In this document: piece after piece, positions 18,101-33,699 of the stretch
Numbering within the stretch: the first letter of the stretch is position 1
How the letters are laid out: each line of letters starts with the position of its first letter
Assembly: GCA_031769625.1 (NCBI GenBank)
Contig: JAUIMM010000574.1
Location: 2,232,001 to 2,296,000, forward strand
From: Taudactylus pleione
Lineage: Eukaryota > Chordata > Amphibia > Anura > Myobatrachidae
Direction: 5' to 3'
DNA: 64,000 nt
Notes under the pieces: model-generated
The model's database searches: none
What the model was told of the DNA's origin: nothing
The model's input: only the letters and a program-made list of their open reading frames with translations
Made by a program: the position numbers and the translations under genes

Positions 18101-19680
18101 CAGTCACCACATCTATCACATACTGTACATGCAGTCACCACAGCTATCACATTCTGTACCTGCACAGTCACCACATCTATCACATTCTGTACATGCACAG
18201 TCACCACATCTATCACATACTGTACATGCACAGTCACCACAGCTATCACATACTGTACATACACAGTCACCACATCTATCACATGCTGTACATGCACAGT
18301 CACCACATATATCACATACTGTACCTGCACAGTCACCACAGCTATCACATACTGTACATACACAGTCACCACATCTATCACATACTGTACATGCACAGTC
18401 ACCACATATATCACATACTGTACATGCACAGTCACCACAGCTATCACATACTGTACATACACAGTCACCACATCTATCACATTCTGTACATGCACAGTCA
18501 CCACATATATCACATTCTGTACCTGCACAGTCACCACAGCTATCACATACTGTACATACACAGTCACCACATCTATCACATTCTGTACATGCACAGTCAC
18601 AACATCTATCACATACTGTACCTGCACAGTCACCACAGCTATCACATACTGTACCTGCACAGTCACCACATCTATCACATTCTGTACATGCACAGTCACC
18701 ACATCTATCACATACTGCAAATGCACAGTCACCACATATATCACATACTGTACATGTACAGTCACCACAGCTATCACATACTGTACCTTCACAGTCACCA
18801 CATCTGTCACATACTGTACATGCACAGTCACCACAACTATCACATACTATACATGCTCAGTTACCACATCTGTCACATACTGTACATACACAGTCACCAC
18901 AACTATCACATACTGTACATGCACAGTCACCACATCTATCACATACTGTACATGCACAGTCACCACATCTATCACATACTGTACATGCACAGTCACCACA
19001 ACTATCACATACTGTACATACACAGTCACCACAGCTATCACACACTGTACATGCACAGTCACCACATCTATCACATACTGTACATGCACAGTCACTACAA
19101 CTATCACATACTGTACATGCACAGTCACCACAGCTATCACATACTGTACATACACAATCACCACATCTATCACATACTGTACCTGCACAGTCACCACATC
19201 TATCACATACTGTACATACACAGTCACCACATCTATCACATACTGTACATGCACAGTCACCACATCTATCACTTACTGTACATGACTAGTCACCACATCT
19301 ATCACATACTGTACATGCACAGTCACCACAGCTATCACATACTGTACATACACAGTCATTACATCTATCACATAGTGTACATACACAATCACCACAGCTA
19401 TTACATACTGTACCAGCACAGTCACCACAAATATCACATACTGTACATGCACAGTCACCACAACTATCACATACTGTACATACACAGTCACCACAGCTAT
19501 CACATACTGTACCTGCACAGTCACCACAGCTATCACATACTGTACATGCAGTCACCACAGCTATCACATACTGTACCTGCACAGTCACCACAGCTATCAC
19601 ATACTGTACATGCACAGTCACCACTCCTATCACATACTGTACCTGCACAGTCACCACAACTATCACTTACTGTACATGCA
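15167..19680. repeat. satellite macro-repeat, copy 3 (4514 bp)
   Basis: It has the same landmark order as copy 2. Spacing is 4514 bp by CTTTCACC, 4547 bp by ACTAGTCACC and 4580 bp by TATACATGCTC. These exceed 4217 by 297, 330 and 363 bp, that is 9, 10 and 11 whole monomers, so the length change came from gain or loss of entire units at several places. Confidence 0.87.
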
Positions 19681-22600
19681 CTTTCACCACAGCAATCACA
19701 TACTGTACATGCAGTCACCACAGCTATCACATACTGTACATACACAATCACCACAGCTATCACATACTGTACATGCACAGTCACCACAGCTATCACATAC
19801 TGTACATACACAATCACCACAGCTATCACATACTGTACATACACAATCACCACAGCTATCACATACTGTACCACCACAGTCACCACATCTATCACATACT
19901 GTACATACACAATCACCACAACTATCACATACTGTACATGCACAATCACCACAGCTACTACATACTGTACCAGCACAGTCACCACAGCTATCACATACTG
20001 TACATACACAGTCACCACATCTATCACCTACTGTACCTGCACAGTCACCACAACTATCACCTACTGTACATGCACAGTCACCACAGCTATCACATACTGT
20101 ACATGCACAGTCACCACAAATATCACATACTGTACATGCACAGTCACCACAAATATCACATACTGTACCTGCACAGTCACCACATCTATCACATACTGTA
20201 CATACACAATCACCACAGCTATCACATACTGTACATGCACAGTCACCACACCTATCACATACTGTACATGCACAGTCACCAAATCTATCACATACTGTAC
20301 ATACACAGTCACCACAACTATCACATACTGTACATGCACAGTCACCACAGCTATCACATACTGTACATACACAATCACCACATCTATCACATACTGTACC
20401 TGCACAGTCAACACATCTATCACATACTGTACATACACAGTCACCACAACTATCACATACTGTACATACACAGTCACCACATCTATCACATACTGTACAT
20501 ACACAGTCACCACATCTATCACCTACTGTACATGCACAGTCACCACATCTATCACCTACTGTACATGACCAGTCACCACATCTATCACCTACTGTACATG
20601 CACAGTCACCACATCTATCACATACTGTACCTGCACAGTCAACACATCTATCACATACTGTACATACACAGTCACCACAACTATCACATACTGTACATAC
20701 ACAGTCACCACATCTATCACATACTGTACATACACAGTCACCACATCTATCACCTACTGTACATGCACAGTCACCACATCTATCACCTACTGTACATGAC
20801 CAGTCACCACAGCTATCACATACTGTACCTGCACAGTCACCACAAATATCACATACTCTACCTGCAAAGTCACCACATCTATCACATACTGTACATACAC
20901 AATCACCACAGCTATCACATACTGTACATACACAATCACCACAGCTATCACATACTGTACATGCACAGTCACCACATCTATCACATACTGTACATACACA
21001 ATCACCACAGTCACCACAAATATCACATACTGTACCTGCACAGTCACCACATCTATCACATACTGTACATACAAAATCACCACAGCTATCACATACTGTA
21101 CATACACAATCACCACAGCTATCACATACTGTACCACCACAGTCACCACAAATATCACATACTGTACCTACACAGTCACCACAACTATCACCTACTGTAC
21201 ATACACAGTCACCACATCTATCACCAACTGTACATGCAGTCACCACATCTATCACCAACTGTACATGCAGTCACCACAGCTATCACATACTGTACCTACA
21301 CAGTCACTACAGCTATCACCTACTGTACATACACAGTCACCACAACTATCACATACTGTACCTACACAATCACTACAGATATCACATACTGTACATGCAC
21401 AGTCACCACATCTATCACATACTGTACCTACACAATCACTACAGATATCACATACTGTACATGCACATTCACCACATCTATCACCTACTGTACATGCACA
21501 GTCACCACATCTATCACCTACTGTACACGCACAGTCACCACAGCTATCACCTACTGTACATGCACAGTCACCACATCTATCACATACTGTACATGCACAG
21601 TCACCACATCTATCACATACTGTACATGCACAGTCACCACAACGATCACATACTGTACATTCACAGTCATCACATCTATCACATACTGTACATGCACAGT
21701 CACCACATCTATCACATACTGTACATACACAGTCACCACATCTATCTCCTACTGTACATACACAGTCACCACATCTATCACATTCTGTACATGCAGTCAC
21801 CACATCTATCACATACTGTACATGCACAGTCACCACAACTATCACATACTGTACTTACACAGTCACCACAGCTATCACACACTGTACATGCACAGTCACC
21901 ACAGCTATCATATACTGTACCTGCACAGTCACCACAGCTATCACATACTGTACCTGCACAGTCACCACAGCTATCACATACTTTACATACACAGTCACCA
22001 CAGCTATCACATACTGAACATGCACAGTCACCACAACTATCACATACTGTACATACACAGTCACCACATCTATCACATACTGTACATGCACAGTCACCAC
22101 AACTATCACATACTGTACATACACAGTCATCACAACTATCACATACTGTACATACACAGTCACCACAACTATCACATACTGTACATGCACAGTCACCACA
22201 GCTATCACACACTGTACATACACAGTCACCACAACTATCACATACTGTACATACACAGTCACCACAGCTATCACATACTGTACATACACAGTCACCACAA
22301 CTATCACATACTGTACATACACAGTCACCACAGCTATCACACACTATACATACACAGTCACCACAACTATCACATACTGTACATGCACAGTCACCACAGC
22401 TATCACATACTGTACATACACAGTCACCACATCTATCACATACTGTACCTGCACAGTCACCACATCTATCACATACTGTACATACACAGTCACCACAACT
22501 ATCACATTCTGTACATGCAGTCACCACATCTATCACATACTGTACCTGCACAGTCACCACATCTATCACATACTGTACATGCACAGTCACCACATCTATC

Positions 22601-24300
22601 ACATACTGTACATGCACAGTCACCACATCTATCACATACTGTACCTGCACAGTCACCACATCTATCACATACTGTACCTGCACAGTCACCACATCTATCA
22701 CATACTGTACATACACAGTCACCACAACTATCACATACTGTACATGCACAGTCACCACAGCTATCACATACTGTACCGACACAGTCACCACATCTATCAC
22801 ATACTGTACCTGCACAGTCACCACATCTATCACATACTGTACATACACAGTCACCACATCTATCACATTCTGTACATGCAGTCACCACATCTATCACATA
22901 CTGTACATGCAGTCACCACAGCTATCACATTCTGTACCTGCACAGTCACCACATCTATCACATTCTGTACATGCACAGTCACCACATCTATCACATACTG
23001 TACATGCACAGTCACCACAGCTATCACATACTGTACATACACAGTCACCACATCTATCACATTCTGTACATGCACAGTCACCACATATATCACATACTGT
23101 ACCTGCACAGTCACCACAGCTATCACATACTGTACATACACAGTCACCACATCTATCACATACTGTACATGCACAGTCACCACATATATCACATACTGTA
23201 CATGCACAGTCACCACAGCTATCACATACTGTACATACACAGTCACCACATCTATCACATTCTGTACATGCACAGTCACCACATATATCACATTCTGTAC
23301 CTGCACAGTCACCACAGCTATCACATACTGTACATACACAGTCACCACATCTATCACATTCTGTACATGCACAGTCACCACATCTATCACATACTGTACC
23401 TGCACAGTCACCACAGCTATCACATACTGTACCTGCACAGTCACCACATCTATCACATTCTGTACATGCACAGTCACCACATCTATCACATACTGCAAAT
23501 GCACAGTCACCACATATATCACATACTGTACATGTACAGTCACCACAGCTATCACATACTGTACCTGCACAGTCACCACATCTGTCACATACTGTACATG
23601 CACAGTCACCACAACTATCACATACTATACATGCTCAGTTACCACATCTGTCACATACTGTACATACACAGTCACCACAACTATCACATACTGTACATAC
23701 ACAGTCACCACAGCTATCACATACTGTACATGCACAGTCACCACATCTATCACATACTGTACATGCACAGTCACCACATCTATCACATACTGTACATGCA
23801 CAGTCACCACAACTATCACATACTGTACATACACAGTCACCACAACTATCACATACTGTACATACACAGTCACCACAACTATCACAAACTGTACATACAC
23901 AGTCACCACAGCTATCACACACTGTACATGCACAGTCACCACATCTATCACATACTGTACATGCACAGTCACTACAACTATCACATACTGTACATGCACA
24001 GTCACCACAGCTATCACATACTGTACCTACACAATCACCACATCTATCACATACTGTACCGGCACAGTCACCACATCTATCACATACTGTACATACACAG
24101 TCACCACATCTATCACATACTGTACATGCACAGTCACCACATCTATCACTTACTGTACATGACTAGTCACCACATCTATCACATACTGTACATGCACAGT
24201 CACCACAGCTATCACATACTGTACATACACAGTCACCACAGCTATTACATACTGTACCAGCACAGTCACCACAAATATCACATACTGTACATGCACAGTC
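19681..24300. repeat. satellite macro-repeat, copy 4, truncated at its right side
   Basis: It shares the landmark order of copies 1-3 up to ACTAGTCACC at 24162 and the following few monomers. It then lacks two monomers (the CAGTCATTACATC and CATAGTGTACATAC pair) and diverges after about 24300. Spacings of 4778 and 4877 bp to the previous copy again exceed 4217 by multiples of 33 (17 and 20 monomers). Confidence 0.82.
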
Positions 24301-27300
24301 ACCACAAATATCACATACTGTACATACACAGTCACCACAACTATCACACACTGTACATGCACAGTCACCACATCTATCACATACTGTACCTACACAATCA
24401 CTACAGATATCACACACTGTTAATGCACAGTCACCACATCTTTCACATACTGTACATGCACATTCACCACATCTATCACCTACTGTACATGCACAGTCAC
24501 CACAGCTATCACATACTGTACATGCACAGTCACCACATCTATCACATACTGTACATACACAGTCACCACATCTATCACATACTGTACATGCACAGTCACC
24601 ACATCTATCACTTACTGTACATGCACAGTCACCACAGCTATCACATACTGTACATACACAGTCATTACATCTATCACATAGTATACATACACAATCACCA
24701 CAGCTATTACATACTGTACCAGCACAGTCACCACAAATATCACATACTGTACATACACAGTCACCACATCTATCACCTACTGTACATACACAGTCACCAC
24801 ATCTATCACCAACTGTACATGCACAGTCACTACAGCTATCACCTACTGCACATGCACAGTCACCACATCTTTCACATACTGTACATGCACAGTCACCACA
24901 TCTATCACCTACTGTACATGCACAGTCACCACAGCTATCACCTACTGTACATGCACAGTCACCACAGCTATCACATACTGTACATACACAGTCACCACAT
25001 CTATCACATACTGTACATGCACAGTCACCACAACTATAACATACTGTACATGCACAATCACCACAGCTATCACATGCTGTACATGCAGTCACCACAGCTA
25101 TCACATACTGTACCTGCACAGTCACCACAGCTATCACATACTGTACATGCAGTCACCACAGCTATCACATACTGTAACTGCACAGTCACCACAACTATCA
25201 CTTACTGTACCTGCACAGTCACCACAACTATCGCAAACTGTACATGCACAGTCACCACATCTAACACATACTGTACATGCACAGTCACCACAGCTATCAC
25301 ATACTGTACATGCACAGTCACCACATCTATCACATACTGTACATACACAGTCACCACATCTATCACATACTGTACATACACAGTCACCACAGCTATCACA
25401 TACTGTACATGCACAGTCACCACATCTATCACATACTGTACATGCACAGTCACCACAGCTATCACCTACTGTACATGCACAGTCACCACAGCTATCACCT
25501 ACTGTACATGCACAGTCACCACAGCTATCACATACTGTACATGCACAGTCACCACAGCTATCACATACTGTACATGCACAGTCACCACATCTATCACATA
25601 CTGTACCTGCACAGTCACCACAACTATCACATACTATACATGCACAGTCACCACATCTATCACATACTGTACCTGCACAGTCTCCACAACTATCACACAC
25701 TATACATACAGTCACCACAGCTATCACCCACTGTACATACACAGTCACCACATCTATCACCTACTGTACATACACAGTCACCACATCTATCAACTACTGT
25801 ACATGTACAGTCACCACATCTATCACCTACTGTACATGCACAGTCACCACAGCTATCACCTACTGTACATGTACAGTCACCACATCTATCACCTACTGTA
25901 CATGTACAGTCACCACATCTATCACATACTGTACATGCACAGTCACCACACCTATCACATACTGTACATGCACAGTCACCACAACTATCTCATACTGTAC
26001 ATACACAGTCACCACATCTATCACCTACTGTACATGGACAGTCACCACATCTATCACATACTGTACATGCACAGTCACCACACCTATCACATACTGTACA
26101 TGCACAGTCACCACAACAATCACATACTGTACATGCACAGTCACCACATCTATCACCTACTGTACATGCACAGTCACCACATCTATCACATACTGTACAT
26201 GCACAGTCACCACAACTATCACATACTGTACATACACAGTCACCACAACTATCACCTACTGTACATACACAGTCACCACAACTATCACCTACTGTACATG
26301 CACAGTCACCACATCTATCACATACTGTACATACACAGTCACCACATCTATCACATACTGTACATGCACAGTCACCACATCTATCACTTACTGTACATGC
26401 ACAGTCACCACAGCTATCACATACTGTACATACACAGTCATTACATATATCACATAGTATACATACACAATCACCACAGCTATTACATACTGTACCAGCA
26501 CAGTCACCACAAATATCACATACTGTACATACACAGTCACCACATCTATCACCAACTGTACATGCACAGTCACTACAGCTATCACCTACTGCACATGCAC
26601 AGTCACCACATCTTTCACATACTGTACATGCACAGTCACCACATCTATCACCTACTGTACATGCACAGTCACCACAGCTATCACCTACTGTACATGCACA
26701 GTCACCACAACTATCACATACTGTACATACACAGTCACCACATCTATCACATACTGTACATGCACAGTCACCACAACTATCACATACTGTACATGCACAA
26801 TCACCACATCTATCACATACTGTACATACACAGTCACCACATCTATCACATACTGTACATGCACAGTAACCACAACTATCACATACTGTACATGCACAGT
26901 CACCACAACTATAACATACTGTACATGCACAGTCACCACATCTATCACACATTGTACATGCACAGTCACCACAGCTATCACATACTGTACATGCACAGTC
27001 ACCACAACTATCACATACTGTACATACACAGTCACCACATCTATCACATACTGTACATACACAGTCACAACAGCTATCACCTACTGTACATGCACAGTCA
27101 CCACAGCTACCTCATACTGCACATGCACAGTCATCACATCTATCACATACTGTACATGCACAATCACCACAGCTATCTCATGCTGTACATGCAGTCACCA
27201 CAGCTATCACATACTGTACCTGCACAGTCACCACAGCTATCACATACTGTACATGCAGTCACCACAGCTATCACATACTGTACCTGCACAGTCACCACAA

Positions 27301-28700
27301 CTATCACTTACTGTACCTGCACAGTCACCACAACTATCGCAAACTGTACATGCACAGTCACCACATCTAACACATACTGTACATGCACAGTCACCACAGC
27401 TATCACATACTGTACATGCACAGTCACCACATCTATCACATACTGTACATGCACAGTCACCACAACTATCACCTACTGTACATACACAGTCACCACAACT
27501 ATCACCTACTGTACATACACAGTCACCACAGCTATCACCTACTGTACATGCACAGTCACCACATCTATCACATACTGTACATACACAGTCACCACATCTA
27601 TCACATACTGTACATGCACAGTCACCACATCTATCTCTTACTGTACATGCACAGTCACCACAGCTATCACATACTGTACATACACAGTCATTACATCTAT
27701 CACATAGTATACATACACAATCACCACAGCTATTACATACTGTACCAGCACAGTCACCACAAATATCACATACTGTACATACACAGTCACCACATCTATC
27801 ACCAACTGTACATACACAGTCACCACATCTATCACCAACTGTACATGCACAGTCACTACAGCTATCACCTACTGCACATGCACAGTCACCACATCTTTCA
27901 CATACTGTACATGCACAGTCACCACAGCTATCACCTACTGTACATGCACAGTCACCACAGCTATCACATACTGTACATACACAGTCACCACATCTATCAC
28001 ATACTGTACATGCACAGTCACCACATCTATCACATACTGTACCTACACAATCACTACAGATATCACACACTGTTAATGCACAGTCACCACATCTTTCACA
28101 TACTGTACATGCACATTCACCACATCTATCACCTACTGTACATACACAGTCACCACAGCTATCACCTACTGTACATACACAGTCACCACAGCTATCACCT
28201 ACTGTACATGCACTGTCACCACAGCTATCACCTACTGTACATGCACAGTCACCACAGCTATCACACACTGTACATGCACAGTCACGACAGCTATCACCTA
28301 CTGTACATGCACAGTCACCACAGCTATCACACACTGTACATGCACAGTCACCACAACTATCACATACTGTACATGCACAGTCACCACATCTATCACCTAC
28401 TGTACATGTACATTCACCACATCTATCACCTACTGTACATGCACAGTCACCACATCTATCACCTACTGTACATGCACAGTCACCACAGCTATCACCTACT
28501 GTACATGCACAGTCACCACAGCTATCACACACTGTACATGCACAGTCACCACAACTATCACATACTGTACATGTACAGTCACCACATCTATCACATACTG
28601 TACATGCACAGTCACCACATCTATCACATACTGTACATACACAGTCACCACATCTATCACATACTGTACATGCAGTCACCACATCTATCACATACTGTAC
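24300..28700. repeat. satellite block with a 2106-bp higher-order repeat
   Basis: TGCTGTACATGCAGTC occurs at 25075 and 27181, and TATCGCAAACTG near 25231 and 27337; both spacings are 2106 bp (64 x 33 minus 6, matching three 31-bp monomers). The variant CACTGTTAATGCAC occurs near 24419 and 28072. No non-satellite sequence is present. Confidence 0.8.
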
Positions 28701-29100
28701 ATGCACAGTCACCACATATATCACATACTGTACATGCACAGTCACCACAGCTTTCACCTACTGTACATGCACAGTCACCACATCTATCACCTACTGTACA
28801 TGCACAGTCACCACAGCTATCACATACTGTACATGCACAGTCACCACAACTATCATCTACTGTACATGCACAGTCACCACAGCTATCGCAAACTGTACAT
28901 GCACAGTCACCACAGCTATCGCATACTGTACATGCACAGTCACCACAGCTATCACCTACTGTACATGCACAGTCACCACAGCTATCACCTACTGTGCATG
29001 CACAGTCACCACAGCTATCACCTACTGTACCTGCACAGTCACCACAACTATCACTTACTGTACCTGCACAGTCACCACAACTATCGCAAACTGTACATGC

Positions 29101-30215
29101 ACAGTCACCACAGCTATCACCTACTGTACATGCACAGTCACCACAGCTATCACATACTGTACCTGCACAGTCACCACAACTATCGCAAACTGTACATGCA
29201 CAGTCACCACATCTATCACATACTGTACATGCACAGTCACCACATCTAACACATACTGTACATGCACAGTCACCACATCTATCACATACTGTACCTGCAC
29301 AGTCACCACAGCTATCACATACTGTACATGCACAGTCACCACATCTATCACATACTGTACATACACAGTCACCACAGCTATCACATACTGTACTTGCACA
29401 GTCAACACATCTATCACATACTGTACATTTACAGTCACCACAGCTATCACATACTGTACATGCACAGTCACCACATCTATCACATACTGTACATGCACAG
29501 TCACCACAAATATCACATACTGTACCTGCACAGTCACCACATCTATCACATACTGTACATGCACAGTCACTACAACTATCACATACTGTACATGCACAGT
29601 CACTACAACTATCACATACTGTACATGCACAGTCACCACAAATATCACATACTGTACCTGCACAGTCACCACATCTATCACATACTGTACATGCACAGTC
29701 ACCACAGCTATCACATACTGTACCACCACAGTCACCACACCTATCACATACTGTACATACACAATCACCACAGCTTTCACATACTGTACATGCACAGTCA
29801 CCACATCTATCACATACTGTACATACACAGTCACCACAACTATCACATACTGTACTAGCACAGTCACCACATCTGTCACATACTGTACATACACAATCAC
29901 CACAGCTACTACATACTGTACCAGCACAGTCACCACAAATATCACATACTGTACATGCACAGTCACCACAGCTATCACATACTGTACATGCACAGTCACC
30001 ACATCTATCGCATACTGTACATGCACAGTCACCACAAATATCACATACTCTACCTGCACAGTCACCACATCTATCACATACTGTACATACACAATAACCA
30101 CAGCTATCACATACTGTACCAGCACAGTCACCACAAATATCACATACTGTACCTGCACAGTCACCACATCTATCACATACTGTACATGCACAGTCACTAC
30201 AACTATCACATACTG
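29101..30215. repeat. 3294-bp higher-order repeat, first copy of shared segment
   Basis: This segment reappears at 32395 with the same order of rare variants (TATCGCAAACTG, CATCTAACACATAC, TACTTGCACAGTCAACAC, ACTAGCACAG, ACAATAACCACAGC). The offset is 3294 bp at the left and 3195 bp at the right, a loss of exactly three monomers in the second copy. Confidence 0.82.
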
Positions 30216-32394
30216 TACATGCACAGTCACCACAGCTATCACATACTGTACATACACAATCACCACATCTATCACATACTGTACATACACAGTCACTACA
30301 ACTATCACATACTGTACATGCACAGTCACCACAGCTATCACATACTGTACATACACAATCACCACATCTATCACATACTGTACCTGCACAGTCACCACAT
30401 CTATCACATACTGTACATACACTGTCACCACAACTATCACATACTGTACATACACAGTCACCACATCTATCACCTACTGTACATACACAGTCACCACATC
30501 TATCACTTACTGTACATGACCAGTCACCACATCTATCACATACGGTACATACACAGTCATTACATCTATCACATACTGTACCTACACAGTCACCACAGCT
30601 ATCACATACTGTACCTGCACAGTCACCACACCTATTACATACTGTACCTACACAGTCACCACAACTATCACCTACTGTACAAGCACAGTCACAACATCTA
30701 TCACATACTGTACATAAACAATCATCACATCTATCACTTAGTGTACATACACAATCACCACAGCTATTACATGCTGTACCAGCACAGTCACCACAAATAT
30801 CACATACTGTACCTACACAGTCACCACAGCTATCACATACTGTACCTACACAATCACTACAGCTATCACCTACTGTACATACACAGTCACCACATCTATC
30901 ACCTACTGTACATACACAGTCAGCACATCTATCACATACTGTACATGCACAGTCACCACAACTATCACATACTGTACATGCACAGTCACCACATCTATCA
31001 CATATTGTACATGCACAGTCACCACAGCTATCACATACTGTACATGCACAGTCACCACATCTATCACATACTGTACATACACAGTCACCACATCTAACAC
31101 ATACAGTACATACACAGTCACCATAGCTATCACATACTGTACCTGCACAGTCACCACAACTATCACATACAGTACATACACAGTCACCACATCTATCACA
31201 TACAGTACATGCACAGTCACCACAGCTACCACATACTGTACATACACAGTCACCACATCTATCACATACTGTACATACACAGTCACCACAACTATCACAT
31301 ACAGTACATGCACAGTCACCACAGCTATCACCTACTGTACCTGCACAGTCACCACAGCTATCACATACTGTACCTGCTCAGTCACCACAGCTATCACATA
31401 CTGTACATGCACAGTCACCACATCTATCACATACTGTACATGCACAGTAACCACATCTATCACATACTGTACATTCAGTCACCACATCTATCACATACTG
31501 TACATGCACAGTCACCACATCTATCACATACTGTACATGCAGTCACCACATCTATCACATACTGTACATGCACAGTCACCACATCTATCACATACTGTAC
31601 ATGCACAGTCACCACATCTATCACATACTGTACCTGCACAGTCACCACATCTATCACATACTGTACATGCACAGTCACCACATCTATCACATACTGTACA
31701 TGCAGTCACCACATCTATCACATACTGTACATGCACAGTCACCACAGCTATCACATACTGTACATGCACAGTCACCACATCTAACACATACTGTACATGC
31801 ACAGTCACCACATCTATCACATACTGTACATGCACAGTCACCACAGCTATCACCTACTGTACATGCACAGTCACCACAGCTATCACCAACTGTACATGCA
31901 CAGTCACCACAGCTATCACCTACTGTACATGCACAGTCACCACAGCTATCACCTACTGTACATGCACAGTCACCACAGCTATCACATACTGTACATGCAC
32001 AGTCACCACATCTATCACATACTGTACATGCACAGTCACCACAACTATCACCTACTGTACATGCACAGTCACCACAGCTATCGCAAACTGTACATGCACA
32101 GTCACCACAACTATCACCTACTGTACATGCACAGTCACCACAGCTATCACATACTGTACATGCACAGTCACCACAGCTATCACCTACTGTACATGCACAG
32201 TCACCACAGCTATCACATACTGTACATGCACAGTCACCACATCTATCACATACTGTACATGCACAGTCACCACAACTATCACCTACTGTACATGCACAGT
32301 CACCACAGCTATCGCAAACTGTACATGCACAGTCACCACAGCTATCACATACTGTACATGCACAGTCACCACAGCTATCGCAAACTGTACATGC

Positions 32395-33410
32395 ACAGTC
32401 ACCACAGCTATCACCTACTGTACATGCACAGTCACCACAGCTATCACATACTGTACCTGCACAGTCACCACAACTATCGCAAACTGTACATGCACAGTCA
32501 CCACATCTATCACATACTGTACATGCACAGTCACCACATCTAACACATACTGTACATGCACAGTCACCACATCTATCACATACTGTACCTGCACAGTCAC
32601 CACAGCTATCACATACTGTACATGCACAGTCACCACATCTATCACATACTGTACATACACAGTCACCACAGCTATCACATACTGTACTTGCACAGTCAAC
32701 ACATCTATCACATACTGTACATGTACAGTAACCACAGCTATCACATACTGTACATGCACAGTCACCACATCTATCACATACTGTACATGCACAGTCACCA
32801 CAAATATCACATACTGTACCTGCACAGTCACCACATCTATCACATACTGTACATGCACAGTCACTACAACTATCACATACTGTACATGCACAGTCACCAC
32901 AGCTATCACATACTGTACCACCACAGTCACCACACCTATCACATACTGTACATACACAATCACCACAGCTTTCACATACTGTACATGCACAGTCACCACA
33001 TCTATCACATACTGTACATACACAGTCACCACAACTATCACATACTGTACTAGCACAGTCACCACATCTGTCACATACTGTACATACACAATCACCACAG
33101 CTACTACATACTGTACCAGCACAGTCACCACAAATATCACATACTGTACATGCACAGTCACCACAGCTATCACATACTGTACATGCACAGTCACCACATC
33201 TATCGCATACTGTACATGCACAGTCACCACAAATATCACATACTCTACCTGCACAGTCACCACATCTATCACATACTGTACATACACAATAACCACAGCT
33301 ATCACATACTGTACCAGCACAGTCACCACAAATATCACATACTGTACCTGCACAGTCACCACATCTATCACATACTGTACATGCACAGTCACTACAACTA
33401 TCACATACTG
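32395..33410. repeat. 3294-bp higher-order repeat, second copy of shared segment
   Basis: It matches 29101-30215 monomer for monomer except for the loss of about three monomers (99 bp), which lies between the TACTTGCACAG marker (29391/32685) and the ACAATAACC marker (30091/33286). To its right the array changes to monomers with CACATTCACCACAGC and 31-bp units. Confidence 0.8.
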
Positions 33411-33699
33411 TACATGCACAGTTACCACATCTATCACCTACTGTACATGCACAGTCACCACATCTATCACATACTGTACATGCACATTCACCACAGCTAT
33501 CACCTACTGTACATGCAGTCACCACATCTATCACATACTGTACATGCACAGTCACCACATCTATCACATACTGTACATGCACAGTCACCACATATATCAC
33601 ATACTGTACATGCACATTCACCACAGCTATCACCTACTGTACATGCAGTCACCACATCTATCACATACTGTACCTGCACAGTAAACACAACTATCACAT

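Noticed and set aside
31687..33633. Minus-strand Cys-rich frames ([11 protein letters not shown] repeats) resembling metallothionein- or keratin-associated proteins
   Set aside because: Pure translation of the satellite's reverse strand. There is no signal peptide, promoter, intron structure or frame conservation.
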